Origin: Reticulitermes speratus
Lineage: Eukaryota; Arthropoda; Insecta; Blattodea; Rhinotermitidae
Assembly: GCA_021186555.1 (NCBI GenBank)
Contig: JAJKFL010000002.1
Location: 9,981,001 to 10,045,000, forward strand
Direction of reading: 5' to 3'
Length of the DNA stretch: 64,000 bases
Part shown: positions 23,515-33,739 of the stretch, in pieces
Position numbering within the stretch: position 1 is the first letter of the stretch
How the letters are laid out: each line of letters opens with the position of its first letter
The notes under the pieces: model-generated
What the model was told of the DNA's origin: nothing
The model's input: only the letters and a program-made list of their open reading frames with translations
The model's database searches: none
Program-made: the position numbers and the translations under genes

Positions 23515-24890
23515 TGACGGCCTCAATATCTGAAACATTTGAAGGTAGGTAGACATCATAATATCTTCTGGTACTTCAGATGACTGTATCTTATTTGACG
23601 ATATGTAAACACGCCAGCTGATAAAACTCTGTATACACCAAGCAAATACTGATACAATGTGAGGTTTTATCGTGACACAGCAGCGTTTTGAAAATTATTC
23701 ATGTCTTTTGGGGTCTTCCGACGTTTCATCTGGTAAATATTTGCCGATTGTACTTTTATAATATTGTTTTTAGTTAACGCTGGTGATAGCACTGGTGTTG
23801 GTGACAGCATGCAGTAGTGCTTCAGAAGCAAAAAAAAAACTAAAGTTAAATTTAATTCATGGCACCATCGCGACAACCAACGTCAACTTTACGATAATGG
23901 TATAAAGACATAATGTACGATAACTGAGAAAGACATACTTCCGGGCACGGATAACAACGATTCATTTCGCTGACTATATTGATATACGTTTTATCTATAA
24001 TTTTTCACTTTACCTGGCTTATTCCAGCAAGCCATATCTGTGTTTATATAGGGAGGAAAAATGTGACGGTTACTAGTTTATATGTGCGTAACAGTCGTTA
24101 TATATCGGCTATATGTAGACACGTAACATACTGTACACGCATACTAGATGATGACGTGATTATATTATATAAATTGTATATATTTATATATATTTGTATA
24201 TTATATAAATGAATTTTAGTCACGAGAAACAAGAGCGTTATCAGTAAAAATGTTTATTTTATTTTAATTAATTTTAAGTAGGCCTAATACATTAACTGTG
24301 TTATACCCATGTTATATCACGTTATATTGTGCTGTAGACAAATGATCTGCTTGATTATGACATATCTACTGAGGCTTGATGGCCGATGCTTGTCGAAACA
24401 TGTAGCTTAAATGAAGTAAAGCTTTGTTATATATATAGACTTATAGTTTAAATATGTATACGCAACATTGGCTGTGTTTTATGTAGAGAGTTTATTAGAA
24501 TGACGCAAAAATCTAATGATAAGGACAGGGGCCTGTCTGGTTCACATTTTGTGACCTTGACCTTCAGCGTAAGCATTCGAAAACCTGTTTTAAAGAGTTC
24601 CTGTTTCGGCAGGAAAGCTGCTGAGCCTTTCAGAAACTGGCTGTCCATGACTGTGACGTGCATCATTCGGTATTAAGGAAACCACGCGACGGTAAACAGA
24701 AGCGACAAACAGGGAGAGACAAAGTGGCAGTTGTGTAAGTAATGGCGGTCCCCCAGTCTTATGGATGTGAAACTTTCGTTAAGAAGAACGAACATGCCAG
24801 CAAAACTTAAGCAGCAGAGATGAAAATGTTAGGAGGTGTTAAGTAAAATTCCAGATTGCACATACAACATTAATGAATTTAGAAACGTAC
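23515..24890. other. Intronic stretch, AT-rich, nothing recognised
   Basis: Includes a very AT-rich run at about 24160-24210. No gene or repeat identified. Confidence 0.4.
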
Positions 24891-24894
24891 GCGT

Positions 24895-25395
24895 AGCAAA
24901 TCGGTGGCGCAGTTGGTTGAGGCACTGCGCTATCACTGTACTGAAGGATTAATCGCTTGGGGTAATGACCGACCATTAATTGCGCGTTCATTGCAGCATG
25001 AAACTAAACTCATGAAACAGTTGTATTTCTCGGCTGCACCGGCAAGAGAAAACAATTTATTTACAATACGATAAGCAGTCACATGTTTCGTTATCAAACT
25101 CCCGAGACCAGCTTGTTTGTACACGTTGAGTACGCTGATGACTTTAAATAACTTTGTTAATTGGGAATCATAGTTTGCACCTTTTCTAAGACGGTATATT
25201 ATGAACCGCAGCAAGTACAACAACATAGGCGACGTATGTGTGAAGTAGCATTGTGGCGCGTTCGCGTAACTGTCCACAATATCAAATTTCACGAAAATCC
25301 GTCCAGTGAGAGCGGCGCTGATATGTGCGGATAGACGGACAGACATGAAGAAGGTAATAGGCGCTTTTCGCGACTATGCGAATGCGCCTACAGCG
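24895..25395 (-). repeat. RF-Y copy, inverted, with a tRNA-like left end
   Basis: 25255-25395 is the reverse complement of the RF-Y start and end blocks with the middle deleted. The left part 24898-24935 (tcggtggcgcagttggttga) looks like a tRNA A-box region on the plus strand and may be a separate SINE head. A 137-codon minus-strand frame through this DNA is judged fortuitous. Confidence 0.45.
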
Positions 25396-25409
25396 GTTCA
25401 GAATCTGTT

Positions 25410-25675
25410 GTCTTCCTATATAAAGAAGTAGAGATTAAAATATACAGAAGTACAGTTTTTACTGTTGTTTTGTATGGGTGTCCTAGGCGTAGATGGTGGG
25501 ATAATATTAAAGTAGATCTTAAAGAAGTCGGATGGGTTGGCGGGCATGGACTGGATTGATCTGGACAAATGTCGGGCTCTTCTGAATACGGTAATGAACT
25601 TTTAGGTTCCGTAAAATAGAGGAGTATATTGACTAGCCGAGGAACTACGAGCTCTTTAAGAACGAATGTGCTGCT
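25410..25675 (+). mobile_element. LINE L-A fragment with internal deletion
   Basis: IKIYRSTVFTVVLYGC is fused directly to PRRRWWDNIKVDLKEVGW, which skips about 110 codons present in the 15392-16176 copy. It then runs into the 3' UTR (gactagccgaggaactacga). Confidence 0.75.
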
Positions 25676-26245
25676 TGTAGTAAGTTTGTATGAGTGTGAA
25701 ACTTGGGTCATACACGTTGAGGGAAGAACATAACCTGAGGGAGGCCAAGAACGGGATGCTGAGACGATTGGACCAAAGATGAAATAACAGGCTACTCTAC
25801 AGAATTGCATAATGATGAGCTTTATGATATACAGGGTGTACACAAAAGAATGGTGCGGTTTACCTTTATTCACCATTGAAACCGCACCATTCTTTTGTGT
25901 ATACCTGTATACACTTCGTCAGTTATCATGAAATTGATGAAGTAGAGGAGGGTAAGCTGGGCAAGGCACGTGGAACGCGTGGGATAGAAGTGCATACTGG
26001 ATTTTGGTGGGAAAATGTATGGGAGAAAAAAAAACTATGTAACAGCTAGGAATATATGGGACGATAATATTAAAATGGATCTTAAACAGGATGGAAGGGT
26101 GTGGACTGGATTCATCTGGCTCAGAATAGGGGCCACTGGCAGGCTCGTGTCATGACTGTTATGAACCATCGAGTCCCATAAAATGCGGGGATTTCTTGAC
26201 TAGCTGAGGAACTATTAGTTTCTCAACGAGGACTGTGCTTCATTA
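25676..26245 (+). mobile_element. LINE L-A fragment, second copy, interrupted by a MITE
   Basis: Begins at LYECETWV, keeps the HVERVG and DNIKMDL-like segments in shifting frames, and ends with the L-A 3' UTR (ttcttgactagctgaggaac). The mini-MITE at 25829-25912 splits it. Confidence 0.7.
25829..25912. mobile_element. 84-bp near-perfect inverted-repeat mini-element
   Basis: cagggtgtacacaaaagaat... and the inverted ...attcttttgtgtatacctg give ~29-bp arms around a 17-bp loop, bordered by TATA. The cagggtg ends and TA borders fit a mariner-type MITE. Confidence 0.75.
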
Positions 26246-26494
26246 AGTTTGTTAGTTTATTCGCCTGCGCAGAACGGATATTTTAAACCACTGGACCGCA
26301 GTTCGCTTTTACGCTGCGACTTCGTAACGCGCGCTGTGTAAGGTATAGGCCTGCTCCATTTGTTGGCGCCTGCTTTCTTTCAAGTGCTGAATAAAGCATC
26401 TTACATGAGGAATTGTAATTTATGTAAGCGTGGGTTAGGAATTTTGTCCATGGCGTCCAGACTGACAAAGGAGCAAATTCACCCTCTTATCAGT

Positions 26495-26625
26495 TGGTAT
26501 CGGGGGGGGGGGGCTTTTCACCCCCAAGAGTAAAGCAAGTGGTTTGTGAAGCTAACCAATCACACCTATCTAGTGCCGAGGTTAAGAATGTGTGGGGCTA
26601 TGCATCCACTATGCAATGTATCTTT
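26495..26625 (+). repeat. SINE-A 3' fragment
   Basis: A run of 12 G replaces part of the body. taaagcaagtgg, ctagtgccgaggttaagaat is the SINE-A tail. Confidence 0.55.
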
Positions 26626-26639
26626 CTGTCGTGATACTT

Positions 26640-27240
26640 AATGAAGCACAGGGATATCTGCAGAAAACCACGAGAACCCACCATCATGTTAGTCGGAGTG
26701 CGGGACTTCCCCGTACGAGGCGAAGCTCAAATATTACCAACGCGACTGCGAAGTTCGATTATGTGTTTTCGGTCAACTTACCTTGATGTTTTTCTTGTGG
26801 ATGAGTCAGGAAATTCACTCACTCACTCGCGCGCGCGCGGAGAGACGCATGCAGACAAGTACGTTCGTACGAGCGAGCTGGACCGTGTATCCTGTGCATC
26901 CCGTATTATTACGAGAGCCTTGATGGCGACAGTAGAACTGATGCCATACAAATCTGCCGCGACGCAGGACACCAAAGCTGAACTGTTGTACTGATCCACC
27001 TCTCCCTGTCTGCAAATAGCGTAGTTACTGTATAGTCAATCTCCTCATATCCACGGCGCTGTGAACAATACATCAACAGTCAAAATGCCTGTTATTCCCT
27101 TTTGTTCCGTGTCGACATGGCAACGTTGCTTTGAAAGACTGCACTTTGCCAATCACCGCCTACAATTCACCGTTGCCAGCTTCAGATAATCTCCAAGGAA
27201 TCCAGATTCCACATTTAAATGTCATAGCATCGGAGACGAC
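26640..27240. other. Intronic stretch with a 117-codon frame, not recognised
   Basis: A plus-strand frame at 26641-26994 matches no family I know, has no splice context and is probably chance. Confidence 0.3.
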
Positions 27241-27258
27241 CGGGGGGGGGGGGGGGGT
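27241..27258. repeat. Poly-G run
   Basis: About 16 consecutive G after gaccg; a low-complexity site. Confidence 0.85.
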
Positions 27259-27322
27259 GGAGCCGGTACAAATTACTGGGGCCCGGCAGTCCGGAAGGGG
27301 GACCCGACTATGTTGCGTATGT

Positions 27323-27600
27323 AGGCCGTGCCATGGCTCAGGCGGTTAGTCGCCGGCCTCTCACCACGGAGGCCCGGGGTTCGGTCCCAGGTCAAGGCCA
27401 TGTGAGATTTGTGGTGGACAAAGTGGCACTGGGACAGGTTTCTCTCCGAGTTGTCGGTTTTCCCCTGTCGATTTCATTCCACTGGTGCTCCAGTAATTGT
27501 AAAAATAGGTAAAAAACTGCTCATCCTCATCATCTTCATTGGGGGTTGCACAAAAAGCCTTAAGTCTGTGGTGCGAGGGCCCTTCATCAAAAAAAAAAAA
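27323..27600 (+). repeat. SINE-B copy with perfect target duplication
   Basis: tRNA-like head (gccatggctcaggcggttag, B-box-like ggttcggtcccagg), a ~200-bp body and a 12-A tail. The 10-bp duplication ttgcgtatgt lies at 27313-27322 and 27601-27610. Nearly identical to the copy at 32583, so young. Confidence 0.92.
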
Positions 27601-27902
27601 TTGCGTATGTTGTTGTCTTTCTCGATAGTATCGTTAAGTGTCGATTGTACAAATTAATGCTTTCAGACCAAGCCTAAGTCACTCTGCAACTGAGAGTCAG
27701 TCCTTCAGATTGAGTGTAAAGATATTTAGCTGGTTCGCTCTTGCTGGGGGGGGGGAATAATTTTTTTCCGGGGCCCAAACCCGTTCTCGGTGGCACTGCA
27801 TAGCGTTGCACATTACCGTGTATTTCCTTATTCACTATATATATTAGAAACCAACAAAACTAATTGTATTTTGTTAGTTTTTAATTTGTACACATTTAAA
27901 TG

Positions 27903-28189
27903 GTGGGCCGTGATAGCGTAGTCGGTATAGCGACTCGCTACGAGCTGGACGGTCCGGGGATGAAATCCCGGTGGGAGCGAGATTTTCTACACCCGTCCAG
28001 ACCGTCTCTGGGGCCGACCCAGCCCCCTGTACAATGGATACCGGGTCATTCCCGGGGATAAAGCGGCCAGAGCGTGGCGTTGACCACCCACCCCCATCTA
28101 GCGCCGAGGTTAAAGAAAGAGTAGAGCTGTACCTCTACTCCCCCTTTGTCCTTTATGGCCTGTTCTAGGGTGAACTTTACCTTTTACAT
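27903..28189 (+). repeat. SINE-A full-length copy
   Basis: Head gatagcgtagtcggtatagc with gagctggacggtccgggg, then a body (ccgtctctggggccgaccc) and the tail (ctagcgccgaggttaaag) ending in ctttaccttttac. Duplication atttaaatg at 27894-27902 and 28190-28198. Confidence 0.9.
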
Positions 28190-28199
28190 ATTTAAATGA

Positions 28200-29140
28200 T
28201 TTTACCTGTACGAAGGCTATAGCAAGACACGTGGCAAACGTGGTCACTGTGTCCCACTCAGCAAACAGTAACGCCCCCAGCTCGAAATCACACTTTTTTT
28301 TGAAAGCGTTGCCAGTCAGCGATATCGGCACGTGTTTGTGTTGTTATTTTGTGATCTATAGTAGCTTCTTTTACTTCTTGCCTGCAACGTCATTTCAACT
28401 GTCACGAATCCGCGGCAAGTTTGTATGGCACGGGCTGTAGCATCCAGCTGCCGCTAGCCGGCTGCGTCCAGCCACTCCTCTCTTTGAAGCACGTAGCGTA
28501 GTCTGACCTCGGCCACTCGTTTCTGCTCACTTTAAAACCCCGCAATTCTTTTGTGTCCATTTGGTATCAGTGGCGAATTGTCCGGTATAGCACGTTTAGC
28601 GCCGCTGTACCACTGAAACGGAGGAAATGACTTCCTTTCTGTATTAGAAAAGCAGAGAGAAAAAAAAAATATTTTTTGCCGAATATTATTACTTTGTGTA
28701 ATATACAACAACCCAGAAGACCTGCTTCCTCAACAATAACGTGACGGAAACCTCAAATCGGTTTTTTTCATATTGTTAAGAATATATTTCTTTCTTATTA
28801 CTTTATCTTCCTCATTCATTGTGTTTTGTTGATGCATGATGGATTTTCTACGAAAGAATGAAACGATAAAAGTTTTCATAATATTCGGACGTGAATCTCC
28901 ATGAATATATAACAATTGTTACTTTAAAAATGTAAATGTAAATTGTAATATTGTTCAGTATTAAATGTTGGCACTCGAGAGTTCTAAGAATGTGGCTGTT
29001 TTTCACAGCACGATGTGGTTATTGAAAAATTTACATCAGTCAGAAGAATGGTGGAATTTCATTTTACATGACCAAAATACATCAAATAAGAATTGTAGTG
29101 TTGGTTTCTCTCTTTTGCAGATAATAGTTGAGTGTGATCA
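28200..29140. other. Intronic stretch, nothing recognised
   Basis: No gene or repeat identified. Confidence 0.4.
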
Positions 29141-29148
29141 TCTTTAAT

Positions 29149-29222
29149 GTTGTTGTTGTTGTTGGTGGTGGTGATGGTGGTGGTGGTGGCGTTGTTGTTG
29201 TTGTCGGTGGTGGTGTTGTTAA
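29149..29222. repeat. GTT/GGT trinucleotide microsatellite
   Basis: Interrupted gtt and ggt units. Confidence 0.85.
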
Positions 29223-29229
29223 TGCTACG

Positions 29230-30290
29230 TTGGACAATGCTGGATGAATACATTTTTATTTCGTGGAGAGGGACAGAGAGGGAGGGAGGGATAAATAAGG
29301 CTTTCTGTACCCTTCCGCTATCCCTGACTTCCGGATCTGGGTTCGTCACCGTTTGGTGTTTAGACGGTAGCAGTGTGTCTGCTGATGCTTTATTTTCCAT
29401 GAGCTCTGTGAACTGCAACCATTCATCTTTCAGTTACGGATCCCTGTCATTGTGATTTATAATAAGAATGTTTTAAGTTCTATCTTCTTGTGATGAGTGG
29501 TGGTTATCAGCATCGGTTACATTTCCGATTCCTTTGAGGGGTCCAGATGTATTGCTAACCTAACTGTAGGCTGAGAGTAGTTAAAAATGTAAATCCATAT
29601 TTAAACCATCATGGTTATTAAAAAATGCATGGCCTTTCATAGCCAGTGTCTCGACGTTCAGAGTAAAAAGATCTGTGTCTTCATGCTAGCCAAAGGTGAG
29701 AACTTTATCAGTGGAAAAACATGTACTTCACATACAGAAAATGGCGAACAGGGATGTTACACTACGCGCTGAGGGCCGACCTCGTCATATTGCAGTAATG
29801 CAATACTGAATATCGTTAATACATGCCGACAAAATATATGCTGACAGTAATTGTCAGTTTTAAATGTAAATCTTTTTAATTCAAATACCATGTATAATAT
29901 TGCTTTTAAAATACTCGTGTTTTGGGAATTTTATTTTATACGCAGTATATTTTGTTTTCATCAGCGGAATTTGCTGATATAAATATACTGTAGGTCTGTC
30001 TCGTTAGTTAAGGAGGCCATTGTTTGTTTGTTTGTTTCATTCTTTGTTTTCATGGAAATAAAACAAAAACTCAACAACCCACAATAGCATCAATTTGCAG
30101 CAATATATGATATTGGAATGCATGCTTCAGTTGGTATTATTGTGTCGACCATCGCCGGAAAAGACTCGTCCTCAGATTACACAGCAGCACCTCTTACTGC
30201 GTCAAGTTGTGTTTGTGTTGTTTTAAGGAGGCCGTATTCCCTTTATTCCATTGGTATTTAAAAACCATGTCAGACCCCCTCTTGAATTTT
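29230..30290. other. Intronic stretch, nothing recognised
   Basis: A short tttg/gttt run lies near 30024. No gene identified. Confidence 0.4.
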
Positions 30291-30309
30291 CAACGAGTAT
30301 CCCCTGGTA

Positions 30310-30520
30310 TTTAAAAATTTATTTGACACCTCACAGAAAACACGCTACATCTCCAGTACAAATGTCAGTTGTTAATCGTGTTTAGGGACATGATGGCTGT
30401 TTACTCTGAGAATCATACAAGACACGCGCAAATGCTTTGTGGGAGAAATATAGATTTTGGAGTTAAAGCAGATGTCACGAATAGTTAGCAGTGTGTTTTC
30501 AAGGGTTAAGGGTTAAAATT
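30310..30520 (+). repeat. Interspersed repeat RF-X
   Basis: cacctcacagaaaacacgct, catctccagtacaaatg, ctgtttactctgagaatc and gttaaagcagatg match the other copies in order. Confidence 0.55.
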
Positions 30521-30743
30521 TTGAACTAATTGAGAGGTTCTTCATGGATGTCAATAGGCTATGTGTTCCATGGCCTTCGTGATTTCTTCAGTTCCACATA
30601 GATCATCAGTTAATGTTCTGAACTGGAGCTTCACCAGCGTGTGTTAAAACATGACCATGACAGAACCTAAGAAACACAGAGAAGCCATGAATTGTGATAA
30701 ATTCTCTCTTTATTTCTTTATGGCTTATTTAACGACGCGTTTA

Positions 30744-31025
30744 GAGCCGCGATAGCGTAGTCGATATAGCGACTAGCTGCGGGCTGGACGGTCCGGGGTT
30801 GTATCCCGGCAGAGGCAAGAGATTTTCTCTTCTCCGAAAAAGTATGATGCCCACCCACTTTCCTATTTAATGGATACTGAGGTTCTTTCCCGGGGGTAAA
30901 GCGGCCGGGGCGTGAATATGAACACTCACTTTCATCTAGAGCCGAGGTTAAGAATGAGTGGAGCTGTAGCTCTACTGACCATGTATGCCTTCATGGCGTG
31001 GACAAGGACAACGTTGCCTTTTCTC
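30744..31025 (+). repeat. SINE-A full-length copy
   Basis: Complete head (gatagcgtagtcgatatagc), body and tail. 12-bp duplication acgacgcgttta at 30732-30743 and 31026-31037. Confidence 0.92.
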
Positions 31026-31077
31026 ACGACGCGTTTATGCGGTAGCTTAGATTGTAGCTATAGCACCGAATCGCAGG

Positions 31078-31290
31078 ATGATGAGTGAATTGAAAATTTA
31101 TGTGAAAGGAGGAGGTGGAAGTGGTGGTGGTGTGATTTCAGGTGATAAGTATCCTCCTTCACTTTGTCTTGAGGGAATGAGGATATCACGAAAAATTCCG
31201 GTAAAGATAGCCAGTTCCCGCGCCGGGATTGGAACCTGGGACTTCCTGAATGCGAAGCAGGAGTTTTGCGAAACTTTTCTGCGGGTTTGG
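31078..31290 (-). repeat. SINE-like fragment, minus strand
   Basis: cgccgggattggaacctggg is the complement of a tRNA B-box region (ggttccaatcc), and the left part (gaggaggtggaag) is G-rich. It is adjacent to the SINE-A copy. Probably another tRNA-derived SINE type. Confidence 0.45.
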
Positions 31291-31299
31291 TACTAAATT

Positions 31300-32125
31300 T
31301 TATATAATTAAATTTGTGTGAAACGTTTGAACTCTGTGCTTAAGTATAAAAACATGGTGTCATCGGCAACCTTTGAGGATGTCTAGGCTAACAGTGATGT
31401 GCCATATATCTTTCGCTAACTTAGATGTGCCGCTGTTGTGTACACACACACCTACATACGAACTGAAATTATAATTGGTTGTGCTGTGTGCTGCAGTTTA
31501 CGTGTTTTTCTCGACGCTTGACTCCGGACGTCTCCGAACAGTCTGCAACAAGTAAGTTCATTATATAAACGAGGGGCAGTGTAATAATTAACTTCATCCT
31601 CGCGTCTGCCCCTGCGGCCGTGTCTGTAATTTCACACACGCCACGTTGTTCATACAGACACGAGAGAAACCTTTATTGTGCAAGGTCCATTATGCCTGTC
31701 AGTCCAGCTTTGTTTGGCAAATTATAAGTTATTTTGTTTCTGTATTGTCCGGTATCTACCTTTACGGCGCTGCTGCCTAATGCCGCAAGAGGTCCGCGTT
31801 TTGGAATTTGTGATGCCTAATCTGTTGAGAGCCAACAGTATGTTCGAAACACGTAATCAGTTTTATCATAATAACGTATTTTATATGGACGGAAAAGGAA
31901 TTTTCTTGCAGCATTGAATATTAAAGATTACTGTGTGTTGGGATATAGGCCTAACGCCGTGTAGTGTGGTAGATGGGTAGCGTACCGACCTTTCAGTTAG
32001 AAGATGGGAGCAGATCAGTCGGAAACGTCGGTGATTTCCACCAATTATGTGCGTCATAACTCAGAATACCGTAATAAGATTTTAGTATTTTCCTCCCATT
32101 ACCCTATAATATCCTAAATTTTCCT
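31300..32125. other. Intronic stretch, nothing recognised
   Basis: No gene or repeat identified. Confidence 0.4.
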
Positions 32126-32141
32126 TTCCTTCAGGTTTTCC

Positions 32142-32366
32142 GGAGTAGCGTAGTCGGTATAACGACTGCGCTACCAGTTGGACGGTACAGGATTCGTATC
32201 CCGGTAGGGGCAAGAGATTTTTCTCTTCTCCAAAAACGTCCAGACCGACTCTGAGACCTCTTTTGTTCAATTGGTACTGGGGGCGTGAAGTGGAACTATA
32301 CCTCTACTCCCCTATTTGCCTTCATGGTGTGCAAAAGGAAAACTTTGCATTTCTACCTCTTTTACT
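32142..32366 (+). repeat. SINE-A copy with internal deletion
   Basis: Head complete, but the segment between the ttggtactgggg part and the tail (the ccgg..aaagcggccgg body) is missing, so it is 225 bp and not ~285. 12-bp duplication ttcaggttttcc at 32130-32141 and 32367-32378. Confidence 0.9.
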
Positions 32367-32469
32367 TTCAGGTTTTCCAACGCGAACCTTGTATGGGTTT
32401 CTCATTCGTCCCATGTAATCTACATTCCCTGCCTAGCTCAGCCTCCAAACAAAATTTAGGCTGTGCAAT

Positions 32470-32472
<3 letters not shown>

Positions 32473-32503
<31 letters not shown>
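32473..32503. repeat. (AT)n microsatellite
   Basis: About 15 uninterrupted AT units. Confidence 0.9.
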
Positions 32504-32505
<2 letters not shown>

Positions 32506-32582
32506 TCGCGAAAGTAGATTTGTCTGTAACAGTAGATTTACAAGATTTAGGTTTTTATCGTAGGGAAGATTATGTTGTAGTC

Positions 32583-32889
32583 AGGCCGTGCCATGGCTCA
32601 GGCGGTTAGTCGCCGGCCTCTCACCACGGAGGCCCGGGTTCGATCCCAGGTCAAGTCCATGTGAGATTTGTGGTGGACAAAGTGGCACTGGGACAGGTTT
32701 TTCTCCGAGTTGTCGGTTTTCCCCTGTCAATTTCATTCCACTGGTGCTCCATTACTTGTACAACTTGGTAAAAAACTGCTCATCCTCATCTTCATCTTCA
32801 TCACAGGGGTTGCACAATAAGCCTTAAGGCTGCGGTGCGTCCGTTGCATCAGCTGCGGGGCCCCCTCACCACAACACAAAAAAAAAAAA
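32583..32889 (+). repeat. SINE-B copy with perfect target duplication
   Basis: Same head and body as 27323-27600, a longer 3' part (ccgttgcatcagctgcgggg) and a poly(A) tail. Duplication tgttgtagtc at 32573-32582 and about 32890-32899. Confidence 0.92.
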
Positions 32890-32929
32890 TGTTGTAGTCT
32901 GCTGGCGTATGGCATCATATAGCTAGGCA

Positions 32930-33085
32930 GATAAGACCTAGGAGTAAATGGGAGGCAAATTTTAAAGTAGATGGTGAAGAAATCGGTTGGGAGGGCGTGG
33001 ACTGTATTGGTCTGGCTCAGGATAGGGACAGATGGCGGGATCTTATAGGTGTGGGAATGAACGTGTGGTTTCCATAAAATGCAGA
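32930..33085 (+). mobile_element. LINE L-A 3' fragment
   Basis: Encodes SKWEANFKVDGEEIGWEGVD and LAQDRDRWRDLI, the L-A C-terminus, then the cataaaatgcagagg 3' UTR block. Confidence 0.75.
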
Positions 33086-33276
33086 GGATTTTTGGGTCTG
33101 TTTGCTTTTCAAGAAAGACTCCTCTGCATGGTATTAGTGTGGTAGGTGGTTACCAGTGCTTTGCATGAAGATACTGCTTACGTATTGAGGCCAGAAGTTT
33201 ATGATTTTTTCTCCGATACATTCTTAACGACCTACCATTCTACAGGGTGTTACAACCTAGGAGACAACAGTCTAAA

Positions 33277-33736
33277 CTACTGTTTCCCAAAATTTTTGCT
33301 CGCGGACCCCTTTTGGCTTCGAAAAATAATCACGGATCCTCACATCCACGCATCCTTGCTGACGTAAATATAGTGTGTACGGATGATACGTATTCAAAAC
33401 TAAAAATTTGTGTCTCAGAACTGATTTTGGATAGCTACGAATACACACCAGTAGCATACGTAACAATGCATTGCATGATTTTACCTTAATTAAACTGACA
33501 GTTGTTCGCTTCGTGGGTACAGGGGGTTCCTTAATTAGATATTCTAACGGTCATACGAAATAAACACATCGCCAATTAAAGAAGTTCCGCTATCATTTTT
33601 AACAAAACCTTATTCCTTTAATTTAAAAAAATCAGTAAACTTCAAGGTAGCTATCACAGAAATGTATCCAAGGATCGCCTGGGAACTGGTCACGGATCCT
33701 ATGGAATCTGCGGAGCACACTTCGGGAACCACTGTT
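33277..33736. mobile_element. hAT-type MITE
   Basis: Left end ctactgtttcccaaaatttt then gctcgcggacccc; right end cttcgggaaccactg. Inverted 'cagTGGTTCCCaaa' ends with a gcggaccccc block are typical of widespread non-autonomous hAT elements. 8-bp flanks not convincingly equal. Confidence 0.65.
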
Positions 33737-33739
33737 GTA

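Noticed and set aside
24933-25346. 137-codon minus-strand open frame
   Set aside because: It lies across the inverted RF-Y repeat, whose other copy does not keep the frame, and it matches no known family.
25388-25876. 162-codon minus-strand open frame
   Set aside because: It runs antisense through LINE L-A debris and ends in the mini-MITE; a shadow frame.
26641-26994. 117-codon frame with GC-rich composition
   Set aside because: No recognisable domain and no consistent splice sites; probably chance.
27903-28000. tRNA gene
   Set aside because: The tRNA-like head is attached to a SINE body and flanked by a target duplication. It is a SINE and not a functional tRNA gene; the same holds for the other heads.
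29059-29418. 119-codon minus-strand frame with Asn/Thr runs
   Set aside because: Produced by the GTT/GGT microsatellite read in reverse.
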